A stretch of 64,000 bases of DNA from Candidatus Bathyarchaeota archaeon (GTDB lineage: Archaea > Thermoproteota > Bathyarchaeia > Bathyarchaeales > Bathycorpusculaceae), in NCBI GenBank assembly GCA_026014735.1, contig JAOZHT010000001.1:186001-250000 (forward strand), written 5' to 3'. A model generated the notes under the pieces. That model had not been told where the DNA came from. It did not search any database and saw only the letters and a program-made list of their open reading frames with translations. Within the stretch, counting starts at the first letter, position 1, and each line of letters starts with the position of its first letter. This document shows positions 49,714 to 57,626 of the stretch, piece after piece. The translations under genes and the position numbers were made by a program.

Positions 49714-50421
49714 ATGAGTGCCTTTGAAGCAACCTTAGTGGGCGTCGTAGTCATCGGGTTACTGCATGGGCTTGAGCCGGGGCACGGCTGGCCTCTGGCG
49801 CTGCTTTACTCCGCCAAAACCACCCGCCCCACCTTCTATGCGTTTGTAAGCTCCGCGATTCTGGCGGGAGCGCATTTCGTATCCTCCATTGCGGTGGTGC
49901 TCATCTACTTAGTGGTGAGTGTTTTCTATGATTTCTCCAGTCCCATCCTTAGCTACATCGCTGCTGTGGTTTTGGTGATTTTAGGCGTCCGGATGCTGCT
50001 GGAGAAAGTGAAACCCGAGTTGGAGGCGCAGCATGGGCACTTCCACGACAACGCCCGCGAATTAACCCATATCCACCAGCATGACCACGGCGAAGGCGAA
50101 GTCCACAGCCACGAGCACCTGCACCCCAAACGGCTGAATATGAGCCTCTGGAAGCTGGCGAGTTGCGCGTTTGTTTTGGGGTTTGCGCATGAGGAAGAGT
50201 TTGCGTTGTTGGCGTTGGCGGTGGGCGGGGTGAGTCCATTGTTGTTGATGGCTTCGTATGGGGTGGCGGTGGCGGCTGGGCTTATCGGTGTGACGCTGCT
50301 GGGCGTAGTGATGTATGAGCGCGTCAAGGACCGCATTGCTCGCTTCGAGAAGTATATTCCTAAGGTCAGCGGCGCTATCTTGCTGGCTATGGCGGCGGCG
50401 ATGGTGCTGGGCGTTCTATGA
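49714..50421 (+). CDS. NicO/RcnA-family nickel/cobalt transporter
   Basis: 235 residues, six or so membrane helices. The metal motif HGLEPGHGWPLAL near the N-terminus and LGFAHEEEFALLALAVGG later match the family (HxxxPGHG and FAHEE pattern). A loop rich in His (QHGHFHDNARELTHIHQHDH and on) would bind metal. RcnA exports nickel and cobalt, while other members import, so direction is open. Placement in the CbiMNQ-CbiO operon favours cobalt balance. Confidence 0.85.
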   Translation: MSAFEATLVGVVVIGLLHGLEPGHGWPLALLYSAKTTRPTFYAFVSSAILAGAHFVSSIAVVLIYLVVSVFYDFSSPILSYIAAVVLVILGVRMLLEKVKPELEAQHGHFHDNARELTHIHQHDHGEGEVHSHEHLHPKRLNMSLWKLASCAFVLGFAHEEEFALLALAVGGVSPLLLMASYGVAVAAGLIGVTLLGVVMYERVKDRIARFEKYIPKVSGAILLAMAAAMVLGVL

Positions 50422-50479
50422 ATATCAATCACTTGTTTTTGCCATAATTTTCTTTAACTTCACATGTTTAACAAATCCC

Positions 50480-50623
50480 ATGGATTATTCGAAAGCGCGA
50501 AGGAAACGACTAAAGGCTGCTTTGGCGGAGGCTGAAGCATTTAGAACTGAGCTTGCCAAGAAAACTGGCAATACCCGTCCCGCAGCCGAGATAATTAGAG
50601 AAGACCGCGACCACGGTCACTAA
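50480..50623 (+). CDS. Small antitoxin-like protein
   Basis: 47 residues from ATG 50480 (MDYSKARRKRLKAALAEAEA). The C-terminus reads RPAAEIIREDRDHGH, close to the AAELIREDR motif at the end of several toxin-antitoxin antitoxins. No toxin gene follows; a T-rich run and a hairpin region lie downstream. It may be a stand-alone small protein or a leftover of a lost pair. Confidence 0.5.
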   Translation: MDYSKARRKRLKAALAEAEAFRTELAKKTGNTRPAAEIIREDRDHGH

Positions 50624-50734
50624 AAAGCTTGGTTTTTCCAGTCTTTTTTGTTCTGCTTGTGACAGGTTGCACAACCAGCCTGCAATATGCCTTAACGCCT
50701 GATGCCAAAAAGCATTGTTCTGTGCAATCCGCTG

Positions 50735-50773
50735 GTTGTTGTTGAGTAAAGAGGGGTCCTCCACAACAACAAC
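50735..50773. terminator. Two-stem hairpin between convergent genes
   Basis: GTTGTTGTTG at 50735-50744 is exactly complementary to CAACAACAAC at 50764-50773, enclosing a smaller stem GAGG/CCTC (50751-50754/50758-50761). It sits between a plus-strand gene end and the cbiH end, so it could stop or protect both transcripts. It is not followed by a T-run. Confidence 0.4.
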
Positions 50774-50803
50774 TATAGAAAAAGGCTAACACAGACTTTG
50801 CTG

Positions 50804-51535
50804 TTATGTTTTGAGGTCGTAGCCTCTCTGCGTTACCATTTTTCCGTTAACCACCTTTGTCGCGGAGTTACCTACCACGATGGTTGTAACCATGTCGATG
50901 TCGCAGCCCAGCATCTCCTTAAGCGTGGTTATAGTGTAGGTTTGCCCTTCACGCCCCGCCTGGCGCACGATGCCAACGGGCGTCTCAGGCTTTAAGTGCC
51001 TCATCATGATTTCGTATGCCTTCGCTAAGGGCTCGATGCGTCCCTGACTCTGAGGATTATACAGCACAATCGACATGTCCGCCTGCGAAGCCAGTTCCAG
51101 CCGCCGCTCGATTTTCTCCCACGGCGTCAGCAAGTCACTTAGGCTGATAACGGCGAAGTCGCTTACCAGCGGCGCACCAAGAATAGCTGAGGCGGCGGTG
51201 GCTGCGGTTACTCCGGGCACGATTTCCACTTGCACGGGTGCTTTGTCCTGCGCGGCAACTTCAAGTACAATGCCTGCCATGCCGTAGACGCCGGGGTCGC
51301 CGCTTGAAACCATGACTACCTGCTTGCCCTCTTTTGCCCTGTCCACTGCGGTTTTAGCGCGGTCCACCTCTTTGCCCATGGTGCCTGAAACCACTTCTGC
51401 GTCGCTTCGGATGAGCTGCGCGATGAGTTTGATGTATGTGCCGTAGCCTACCACTACGTCGGCGGCTTGGATTTCCCCTTTAGCCTTCGGCGTGAGATGC
51501 TCGGGGCAGCCGGGTCCAATCCCGACTACGCTTAC
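50804..51535 (-). CDS. cbiH: Cobalt-factor III C17-methyltransferase
   Basis: Ring-contraction methylase of the anaerobic corrin pathway, using SAM. The first standard start codon is GTG at 51454, which would remove the SAM-binding N-terminus. In frame upstream, just after the cbiG stop, the sequence encodes VSVVGIGPGCPEHLTPKAK and then ADVVVGYGTYIKLI, the usual CbiH N-terminus, but with no ATG, GTG or TTG in front of it. The 5' coordinate here is the GTA of the VSVVG segment and is approximate. Other motifs: VVMVSSGDPGVYGMA, VEIVPGVTAATAASAILGAP, SIVLYNPQSQGR. Last gene of the cobalamin operon. Possible non-standard start or frameshift. Confidence 0.88.
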   Translation of the reverse strand, partial: VSVVGIGPGCPEHLTPKAKGEIQAADVVVGYGTYIKLIAQLIRSDAEVVSGTMGKEVDRAKTAVDRAKEGKQVVMVSSGDPGVYGMAGIVLEVAAQDKAPVQVEIVPGVTAATAASAILGAPLVSDFAVISLSDLLTPWEKIERRLELASQADMSIVLYNPQSQGRIEPLAKAYEIMMRHLKPETPVGIVRQAGREGQTYTITTLKEMLGCDIDMVTTIVVGNSATKVVNGKMVTQRGYDLKT

Positions 51536-52620
51536 TCGCCCTCGGCTATCGCCACTGTGACTCCGTTGCGCTTGGTTTTCTTTAGAATCAACTTCGCATT
51601 TTTTCCCGCTATCAATATTGCTGCTCGTTCACATACTCCTCCTACACCGATTTTTTCTTGAACCATCGCTGAATCAGGCGACAATTCTGAACTGTCTACT
51701 GCCCGAAGAGCCTCTACGCTTAAAAACTCCAGTGGCGCCCCAAGCTTTTTAACTGCATCAAGCATCGGCAACGAATCCTGCTTGATATCCACCGTTGCAA
51801 AGCGATACACCCTTGCCAGCGGCACATGCACCTGCTCCAGCGCTGTGTCGACGGCTTCGATGATGGCGTCCATGGATGCGTCTTTGCGTGCGCCCAACCC
51901 AACCACCACCTGCCTTGTCTTAAGGATAGCAAAGGGCTTAACGAACTTGGTAATCGTGAGTGGTTCATGACTGATTATGACGCCTGCATCGTAGCTGCTA
52001 TTGATGATATCCAGCGCCTCCACGCCATTCTCCGCCAGCTTCACCTCATAACCCGCCAACGCATTCGGCGGAATCTTTGCGTCGCCCACCAGCACAAGCA
52101 CCAATCGGTCGCCGTTGACGATGGCGGAGTTGACGCCTACGAGGCTGTCGGGGTTCTGGATAATTAAGTGGAGGGCTTTAGCGAATTCTTCCACGCTGAG
52201 TTTTCCCACGGAGTCAGTGGCGGTGGTTACCACGGGGATGGCGTTTATGCCTTTGGCGACGATGTGGGCTAAATCGTTGGCGCCGCCCAGATGCCCCGAG
52301 AGGAGGCTGATGGCGAATTTGCCTGCTGCATCCACACTCACCACTGCGGGGTCGGTTAGTTTGCTTTCCAGAAGCGGCGCAACCGAGCGGATGATGATGC
52401 CGGTTGCCATAACCGCCACTAAACCGTCGACTTTGCTGTAGATGTCCTTGATGAACTCCGTCAGCTTCTTATCGATGGCTACTACGCCGTTTTGGCTGTA
52501 TTTATGGGGCGCATAAACCGTGCATGGTACCCTAGCTATATCCAGCGTTTTTTGGATTTTAAGCGCGGTTTCGACGCCTCGTCTTGTAACTGCGATGACT
52601 GCTATGCCCTTTTCATACAT
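51532..52620 (-). CDS. cbiG: Cobalt-precorrin 5A hydrolase
   Basis: 362 residues. Opens the delta-lactone of cobalt-precorrin-5A with loss of acetaldehyde. Three CbiG regions: N-terminal KIQKTLDIARVPCTVYAPHK, core DGLVAVMATGIIIRSVAPLL and VVSVDAAGKFAISLLSGHLG-type motif (SLLSGHLGGANDLA), and C-terminal VVGLGARKDASMDAIIEAVD. Its ATG abuts the cbiF stop. Length is typical. Confidence 0.95.
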   Translation of the reverse strand: MYEKGIAVIAVTRRGVETALKIQKTLDIARVPCTVYAPHKYSQNGVVAIDKKLTEFIKDIYSKVDGLVAVMATGIIIRSVAPLLESKLTDPAVVSVDAAGKFAISLLSGHLGGANDLAHIVAKGINAIPVVTTATDSVGKLSVEEFAKALHLIIQNPDSLVGVNSAIVNGDRLVLVLVGDAKIPPNALAGYEVKLAENGVEALDIINSSYDAGVIISHEPLTITKFVKPFAILKTRQVVVGLGARKDASMDAIIEAVDTALEQVHVPLARVYRFATVDIKQDSLPMLDAVKKLGAPLEFLSVEALRAVDSSELSPDSAMVQEKIGVGGVCERAAILIAGKNAKLILKKTKRNGVTVAIAEGE

Positions 52621-53385
52621 TTACTCTTCGCCTTTACGGAAACCCGTGGTGAATTTAGGGTCATAAAGCTTAGATAAATCATACGCCTGCGGGTCTAAGA
52701 CTTTTCCAACAAAAATCAGCGCTGTCTGCGTAATCCCCTCCGCATGGACCTTCTCGACGATGTCGGCGAGGGTGCCTTTAACGATTTTCTGGTCCGGCCA
52801 TGTGGCTTTGTAGACCACCTGGCAGGGAGTGGTTTTGGGGTAGCTGCCCTTCACTAAATCCTCAACAACCCGGGCAATATGGGGGGTGCCCAGGAAAATT
52901 ACCATGGTGGCTTGATGCGCGGCGAGTTTGCGGATGCTTTCAGCTTCGGGAACAGGCGTGCGTCCCTCGGGGCGCGTGATGATGACGGTTTGGCTGATGT
53001 TTGGAAGGGTTAATTCGCGGTTTAACGCGGCGGCTCCGCCGAGTAGGCAGCTGACGCCTGGGATGCGGAAGTACTCGATGCCCTCTTTATCCAGCGCAGT
53101 CATGACTTCCTGTATGGCGCCGTAGAAGCTTGGGTCGCCGTCGTGGAGGCGCACAACCCGTTTGCCAGCTTGGATGCCCTGCACCATAACTTTAAGCATT
53201 TCCGGAAGCCCCATCTCTGCGCTGTCATAGAGCTCCGCTTCTTTCTTGCAGTACTTGAGGTACTCGGGGTTAAGCAGGCTGCCTGTGTAGATGACTACGT
53301 CGGCTTGCTCAAGCCACCTTTTGCCTTTAAGCGTGATGAGTTCGGGGTCGCCGGAGCCGGCGCCGATGAATACAACCTTATTCAT
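52621..53385 (-). CDS. cbiF: Cobalt-precorrin-4 C11-methyltransferase
   Basis: 254 residues from ATG 53385 with AGGA close by; the frame is open further but would overlap cbiL extensively. N-terminus NKVVFIGAGSGDPELITLKG is the SAM-binding loop of the family. Later motifs are VVRLHDGDPSFYGAIQEVM, IPGVSCLLGGAAALNRELTL and VIITRPEGRTPVP. The ATG overlaps the cbiL stop by 4 nt. Confidence 0.95.
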   Translation of the reverse strand: MNKVVFIGAGSGDPELITLKGKRWLEQADVVIYTGSLLNPEYLKYCKKEAELYDSAEMGLPEMLKVMVQGIQAGKRVVRLHDGDPSFYGAIQEVMTALDKEGIEYFRIPGVSCLLGGAAALNRELTLPNISQTVIITRPEGRTPVPEAESIRKLAAHQATMVIFLGTPHIARVVEDLVKGSYPKTTPCQVVYKATWPDQKIVKGTLADIVEKVHAEGITQTALIFVGKVLDPQAYDLSKLYDPKFTTGFRKGEE

Positions 53386-54152
53386 TTCCTGTAGCCTCCG
53401 TTTCCGTTCTTCCAGTGAATAGGAACCTGGCTTTTCTTGACGATGGCAACCGAGAAGTAATCCTCCGAGACATCCCAATCCTTAACCTCGCCGAGTTTGC
53501 CCACAACCACCTTTTCCTCGGGAAGAGTACAGCGTTTGACGAGGGCGATGGTGGAGTTCTCCGTGAAGCCAGATTTAAGCAGGATGGGAACGAATTCTTT
53601 GATGTGAAATGCGCATTTCATGAACACCAGGTTCTCGGCGTGTTTGGCTGCGTCTTCCAGGTGGGCTGGGCTTAGATCGGTGGGGATGATGGTGACGACT
53701 TCTTCTTTCTCCGCTAAAGGCAGCTTGCTGCTGGCTGCAACCGCGGTGACTGAGGTGACGCCGGGGATGATTTCCATCTCAATTTCAGGGTAAGTTTCCT
53801 TGACGAATTCGTAGAGGTAGAGGAAGGTGCTGTAGAGCATGGGGTCACCCAGCGTAATGAAGACCACGCTGCCTTTTCTGGCTCTGTCCGCGACTAGGGC
53901 GGCGTTTTCTGCCCAGAGCCTGCGGTTGTTAAGTTCATCTTTATTCATGGGGAATATGAGTTCAAGGATTTCAGGGGGCACGTCCCGCTCAGCCAAAATG
54001 GGCTGTATCATGCTTAGGGCCATGCTGGGTTTCTGCGCCTGCGATTTAGGTACGCAGATAACGTCTGCTGCTTTAAGTGCCTTCGCCGCTTTTAGCGTGA
54101 TAAGTTCGGGGTCGCCTGGACCAACGCCGATGCCTATGAATACGCCGACCAT
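53382..54152 (-). CDS. cbiL: Cobalt-factor II C20-methyltransferase
   Basis: 256 residues, beginning VGVFIGIGVGPGDPELITLK, the SAM site of tetrapyrrole methylases. IICVPKSQ-type motif (VICVPKSQAQKPS) after strand 2, VVFITLGDPMLYSTFLYLYE, MEIIPGVTSVTAVAASSKLP and NLVFMKCAF are as in CbiL. Adds the C20 methyl at the entry to the corrin-specific branch. Confidence 0.95.
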   Translation of the reverse strand: MVGVFIGIGVGPGDPELITLKAAKALKAADVICVPKSQAQKPSMALSMIQPILAERDVPPEILELIFPMNKDELNNRRLWAENAALVADRARKGSVVFITLGDPMLYSTFLYLYEFVKETYPEIEMEIIPGVTSVTAVAASSKLPLAEKEEVVTIIPTDLSPAHLEDAAKHAENLVFMKCAFHIKEFVPILLKSGFTENSTIALVKRCTLPEEKVVVGKLGEVKDWDVSEDYFSVAIVKKSQVPIHWKNGNGGYRK

Positions 54153-54164
54153 ACATGTTTTCTC

Positions 54165-54770
54165 CTAAATTTTTGTTGCGGAAACTATCGTGACTGGGTT
54201 TCTTGCCAGCATCATGGTTCCACTGTTAATCTGTTTTCCCTTAGCCACCGATATAGCTGCCACGTCGATGTCGACAAACCGCAGCGCCTTAAGCTCATCG
54301 ACGGCGACGGTTGCCGTCTCTAGGAGGATGGCGTTCACCACGATTCTGCCGTTGGGGTTAAGTTTAGCGTTGGCAAACTGGAGGATAGGTCGCAGCGACA
54401 CGCCGCCTCCGCCTACCAGAAACGCATCTGCCCGGGGCAGGCTAAGCAGCGCACCCGGCGCCTTACCCAACGTAACCGACACCTGGTTTTCGACGGCGAA
54501 TTTATGCACGTTGCTTTTGGTTAACTCTACAGCATTGGGGTCTTCGTCTAAGGCGTAGACTCTGCCTTTGCTGCCTACCTGCAGCGCTGCCTCCACGGTT
54601 AAGCCGCCTGTGCCGCAGCCCACGTCAACCACCACTGCGCCCTCGCTTAGCCGTGCTTTGCTGATGGTGATTACCCTGATTTCCTCTTTAGTTGGCCCTG
54701 GAACCTTCTCGTTTTGGTTGAACGCTTCATCGGGGATCCCAGGCGTCTTGTAGATCCATTCTTTAGTCAT
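54165..54770 (-). CDS. cbiT: Cobalt-precorrin-7 C15-methyltransferase/decarboxylase
   Basis: 201 residues. Rossmann methyltransferase fold with VVVDVGCGTGGLTVEAALQV, then VYALDEDPNAVELTKSNVHK and ADAFLVGGGGVSLRPIL. Starts WIYKTPGIPDEAF, the conserved CbiT opening. Works with CbiE, encoded just upstream (4-nt overlap); the two are fused as CobL in aerobic organisms. Confidence 0.95.
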   Translation of the reverse strand: MTKEWIYKTPGIPDEAFNQNEKVPGPTKEEIRVITISKARLSEGAVVVDVGCGTGGLTVEAALQVGSKGRVYALDEDPNAVELTKSNVHKFAVENQVSVTLGKAPGALLSLPRADAFLVGGGGVSLRPILQFANAKLNPNGRIVVNAILLETATVAVDELKALRFVDIDVAAISVAKGKQINSGTMMLARNPVTIVSATKI

Positions 54771-55447
54771 TGCATTTTACTTCCGTTAACCTGATCCTGA
54801 ATTACCATGATGCAAAGCGGCCAAAACCGCTGGTCCCCTAAATCGCCCAGGCGGGTGGAGAGCACTTTTTCGTCGGGCAAAGTGAGGTTTTCGCAGATAA
54901 ACACATGGGTTTTGCTGTCGAGGCCCTCTTTGATGAGGTACTCTGCGATGTCGCTGGGCGAGAACCCCCGCATGTCAGGGAGAACCATTGCGGTTTTGCC
55001 CTCTTTAAGGCATGCTGCGAGTTGCTGCTTGTCTTTTTGGGTTTGTTTGCCTTCATGAAACGTGAATATGGCGGCATCTTGCCAGCTTAGGTTCAGCCGG
55101 GCGGCGCATGCCTGGATGGAGCTGATGCCTGGCACAACGCAGATGTCGCTTGGCTGGAATAAACCGCTCTCTACTGCGGTGTGAAGCAGCCCCGAAAACC
55201 CTGGGTCACCCACCGAAAGCAACGCGACGTTTTTGTCTTCTTTCAGGGCTTGGGCTGCCTGTTTTAGCGTGTCGTAGAGGGTTTTGGCGGTGAAAACCAC
55301 TGCTTCGCCTTGGATGTCGCCGTGCATAAGCTCAACGGTTCTCTGGGAACCCAAAACCACATCTGCCTGCTGCACCGCTTTTCTGGCCGCTGCAGTCACA
55401 TAATCCTGTGAACCTGGCCCGACGCCTACTATAACAAGTTTTGCCAT
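54767..55447 (-). CDS. cbiE: Cobalt-precorrin-7 C5-methyltransferase
   Basis: 226 residues. SAM loop KLVIVGVGPGSQDYVTAAAR, LLSVGDPGFSGLLHTAVESG, VVPGISSIQACAARLNLSWQ, and VLPDMRGFSPSDIAEYLIKE match CbiE. Overlaps cbiD by 19 nt and cbiT by 4 nt. Confidence 0.95.
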   Translation of the reverse strand: MAKLVIVGVGPGSQDYVTAAARKAVQQADVVLGSQRTVELMHGDIQGEAVVFTAKTLYDTLKQAAQALKEDKNVALLSVGDPGFSGLLHTAVESGLFQPSDICVVPGISSIQACAARLNLSWQDAAIFTFHEGKQTQKDKQQLAACLKEGKTAMVLPDMRGFSPSDIAEYLIKEGLDSKTHVFICENLTLPDEKVLSTRLGDLGDQRFWPLCIMVIQDQVNGSKMQ

Positions 55448-56529
55448 GGCTTATTGCTCCGTGCATTTTGGTCCATGCCCAGGACTTCCCCGTCCATGGC
55501 GACGATTACCACGCTTATCTTTATCTTATTTTCCACTCGCTCACACACGCGCTCATGCACACGCTCTGCAACGCGGTTGTAGGTGGCTTCAACCAGTCCT
55601 GCCTTTTGGAGGATTTGGGTTGCTTCGTCGGTGGTGTTTGCCTTCAGCAGCTTCTGGATGGTTTGGGTGTCTGCTCCAGCGGCGCCCGCGTAGGCTGCGA
55701 TGACTTCGTTGCGTGCGTCGCCGACTTTGTGGTGAGTGTTAAATAGCCGCGCCGCCAGCTTGACAAGTTTGCCTGAATGCCCCAGCATCACGATTTCGCC
55801 CACGCCCCTCTCGACGGCTTTATCAAGCATGTAGCCGACGAAGTCGCCGGTCTGCACAATCGCGTCTTCGGGCACCCCAAACTTTTCTTTGGCTATGCGT
55901 TCGCCGATGTTGCCGGGGACGCAGAGGATGCGTTTGTAGCCGCCTGCGAGGGCCACGTCGATTTGGGGAACCAGCGAGCGGCGGCAGGCTTCCATCGAGT
56001 AGGGCTTCACGACGCCTGTGGTGCCTAGAATTGAGACGCCGCCCTGTATGCCCAGTTTATCGTTCATGGTTTTCTTGGTGATGCTGGCGCCTTGGGGTGC
56101 GCTGATAACTACCTCGGCGCCTCTGCCCTCGGGGAGGACTTCTTGGACTGCCTGGATAATCATGGCCCGGGGCACGGGGTTTATGGCGCCTTCGCCGATG
56201 GGCACCTGCAAACCGGGCTTTGTGACTACGCCGATGCCTTCGCCGCTTTTAACGGTGACTTTTCCGTCGCCTGTGAGTTTGACGGTGGCGACGATTTCCA
56301 TCTTGTCGGTGGCATCGATGTCTTGCCCCGCATCCTTCACCGTGACTGCCTCTGCGGTGTCCAAGGAAAGTTTGCGGCTGCTCTTCACCGTCAACTCAAA
56401 CCGCAAGCCAATCGGCGTCGGGATAACAACGCGGTCCACTGGCATACCCAAGGCTGCGATTGCCGCGGCTTTAGCTGCTGCCGCCGCCGTTGCCCCCGTG
56501 GTGATGCCGTATTTAAGAAACCGCGCCAT
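55429..56529 (-). CDS. cbiD: Cobalt-precorrin-5B C1-methyltransferase
   Basis: 366 residues. KYGITTGATAAAAAKAAAIA at the N-terminus is the CbiD signature (YGxTTGxxAAAAA). VTKPGLQVPIGEGAINPVPR, ISAPQGASITKKTMNDKLGI, SILGTTGVVKPYSMEA and GEIVMLGHSGKLVKLAARLF complete the family pattern. It installs the C1 methyl in the anaerobic route, which marks the pathway as early-cobalt. Confidence 0.96.
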   Translation of the reverse strand: MARFLKYGITTGATAAAAAKAAAIAALGMPVDRVVIPTPIGLRFELTVKSSRKLSLDTAEAVTVKDAGQDIDATDKMEIVATVKLTGDGKVTVKSGEGIGVVTKPGLQVPIGEGAINPVPRAMIIQAVQEVLPEGRGAEVVISAPQGASITKKTMNDKLGIQGGVSILGTTGVVKPYSMEACRRSLVPQIDVALAGGYKRILCVPGNIGERIAKEKFGVPEDAIVQTGDFVGYMLDKAVERGVGEIVMLGHSGKLVKLAARLFNTHHKVGDARNEVIAAYAGAAGADTQTIQKLLKANTTDEATQILQKAGLVEATYNRVAERVHERVCERVENKIKISVVIVAMDGEVLGMDQNARSNKPWQNLL

Positions 56530-56543
56530 TCTGCCTGTCGCCC

Positions 56544-57626
56544 CTAAGGTTTTGCTTCTGCCATATTAAGTAGGGCATTAAAGATGGCGACGGCGATGGT
56601 GCTGCTTCCTTTACGTCCCTTAGTGATTATGTAGGGTACCTGCAGCTTGGTGATGGCCTCTTTAGATTCTGCAGCTCCGACATATCCAACGGGCACAGCC
56701 ACAACCAAGGCAGGTTTCACTTTGCCTTTTTCAATTTGGTCAGCTAATTCGAAGGCTGCAGTAGGCGCGTTTCCAATTAAAAAGATGGCGCCTTCTGCTC
56801 CATCGGCTACAGCTAAACGTACCGCGGCGCTTGACCGGGTAATTTCTTCTTCAATGGCAAGTTTGCTAGCGCGTTGATCATCGATGAACGTTAAGATTCT
56901 CCCGCCGAACCGTTGTACTCTACCCTCGTGGATGCCTGCCTTAATCATCTTCGTATCCGTGAATACCTTCGCTCCAGCCTTAATTGCCGCAACACCCGCC
57001 TCAACGGCTCCGTCGCTTATGACGAGTAATTTAGCGAATTCTGGGTCGGCGGTGGTGTGCACGACGCGCTCAATGATGGGGATTTGGTTTTTTGGTGCTT
57101 TTGAGAGGACACCTTGGATTTCGGGGCGAATGAGTTTCATGCTTTGGTCGTAGATTTTGGAGGAGGTGGCAGGGTAAGTCGTGACGGGTGCGGCTTTGAA
57201 GGGTGCGTGGTGGTGGTTCCAGTCGTGGCCTAACGCTTTGAGTGCTTTCTCTTCGAGTATAACTGCAATGCATTCGTCTGCCCCGATGGGTTCGCCATAG
57301 AATAGTTGGATGCCTTTTTGGGAAAGCTGTGATTCCTTGTCTTTGACTTCAATCATTTCAGGAATCTCTTTGGTTGTATGTACCCCCGACGCTAGAAACA
57401 CGGGAACTAACACGATTTTGTCGACTTTTTTTCTGGTTAAATTATCGATCGCTTCGGAGATGGTGGGGGGGTTGCGTATCATAAACGCGATTTCCACCTG
57501 TCTAAATGATGAGCGTTCCCGAAGTATATCGGCTAGCTTCTCGAGGTTTTCTTGGTTATGCGGTAGTTTGCTGCCGTGTCCGATGAGAATTAAACCGACA
57601 TTGTCAAGAGCTAACGATTTTGGCAA
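56544..57626 (-). CDS. cbiXC: CbiX cobaltochelatase fused to CbiC precorrin-8 methylmutase
   Basis: 360 residues. Residues ~8-130 are the short archaeal CbiX chelatase: LILIGHGSKLPHNQENLEKL with the metal-site His, IAFMIRNPPTISEAIDNLT, and LVPVFLASGVHTTKEIPEMI with the second His. A His-rich linker (DWNHHHAPFK) follows. Residues ~155-360 are CbiC, which moves the C11 methyl to C12: IIERVVHTTADPEFAKLLVI with the catalytic His, GAKVFTDTKMIKAGI, GNAPTAAFELADQIEKGKVK, VPVGYVGAAESKEAI. Cobalt entry and a late step are thus on one chain. Confidence 0.93.
   Translation of the reverse strand: MPKSLALDNVGLILIGHGSKLPHNQENLEKLADILRERSSFRQVEIAFMIRNPPTISEAIDNLTRKKVDKIVLVPVFLASGVHTTKEIPEMIEVKDKESQLSQKGIQLFYGEPIGADECIAVILEEKALKALGHDWNHHHAPFKAAPVTTYPATSSKIYDQSMKLIRPEIQGVLSKAPKNQIPIIERVVHTTADPEFAKLLVISDGAVEAGVAAIKAGAKVFTDTKMIKAGIHEGRVQRFGGRILTFIDDQRASKLAIEEEITRSSAAVRLAVADGAEGAIFLIGNAPTAAFELADQIEKGKVKPALVVAVPVGYVGAAESKEAITKLQVPYIITKGRKGSSTIAVAIFNALLNMAEAKP

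Noticed and set aside
49949-50432. Minus-strand frames opposite the NicO-type gene
   Set aside because: They mirror the transmembrane coding pattern of the real gene and carry no motif.
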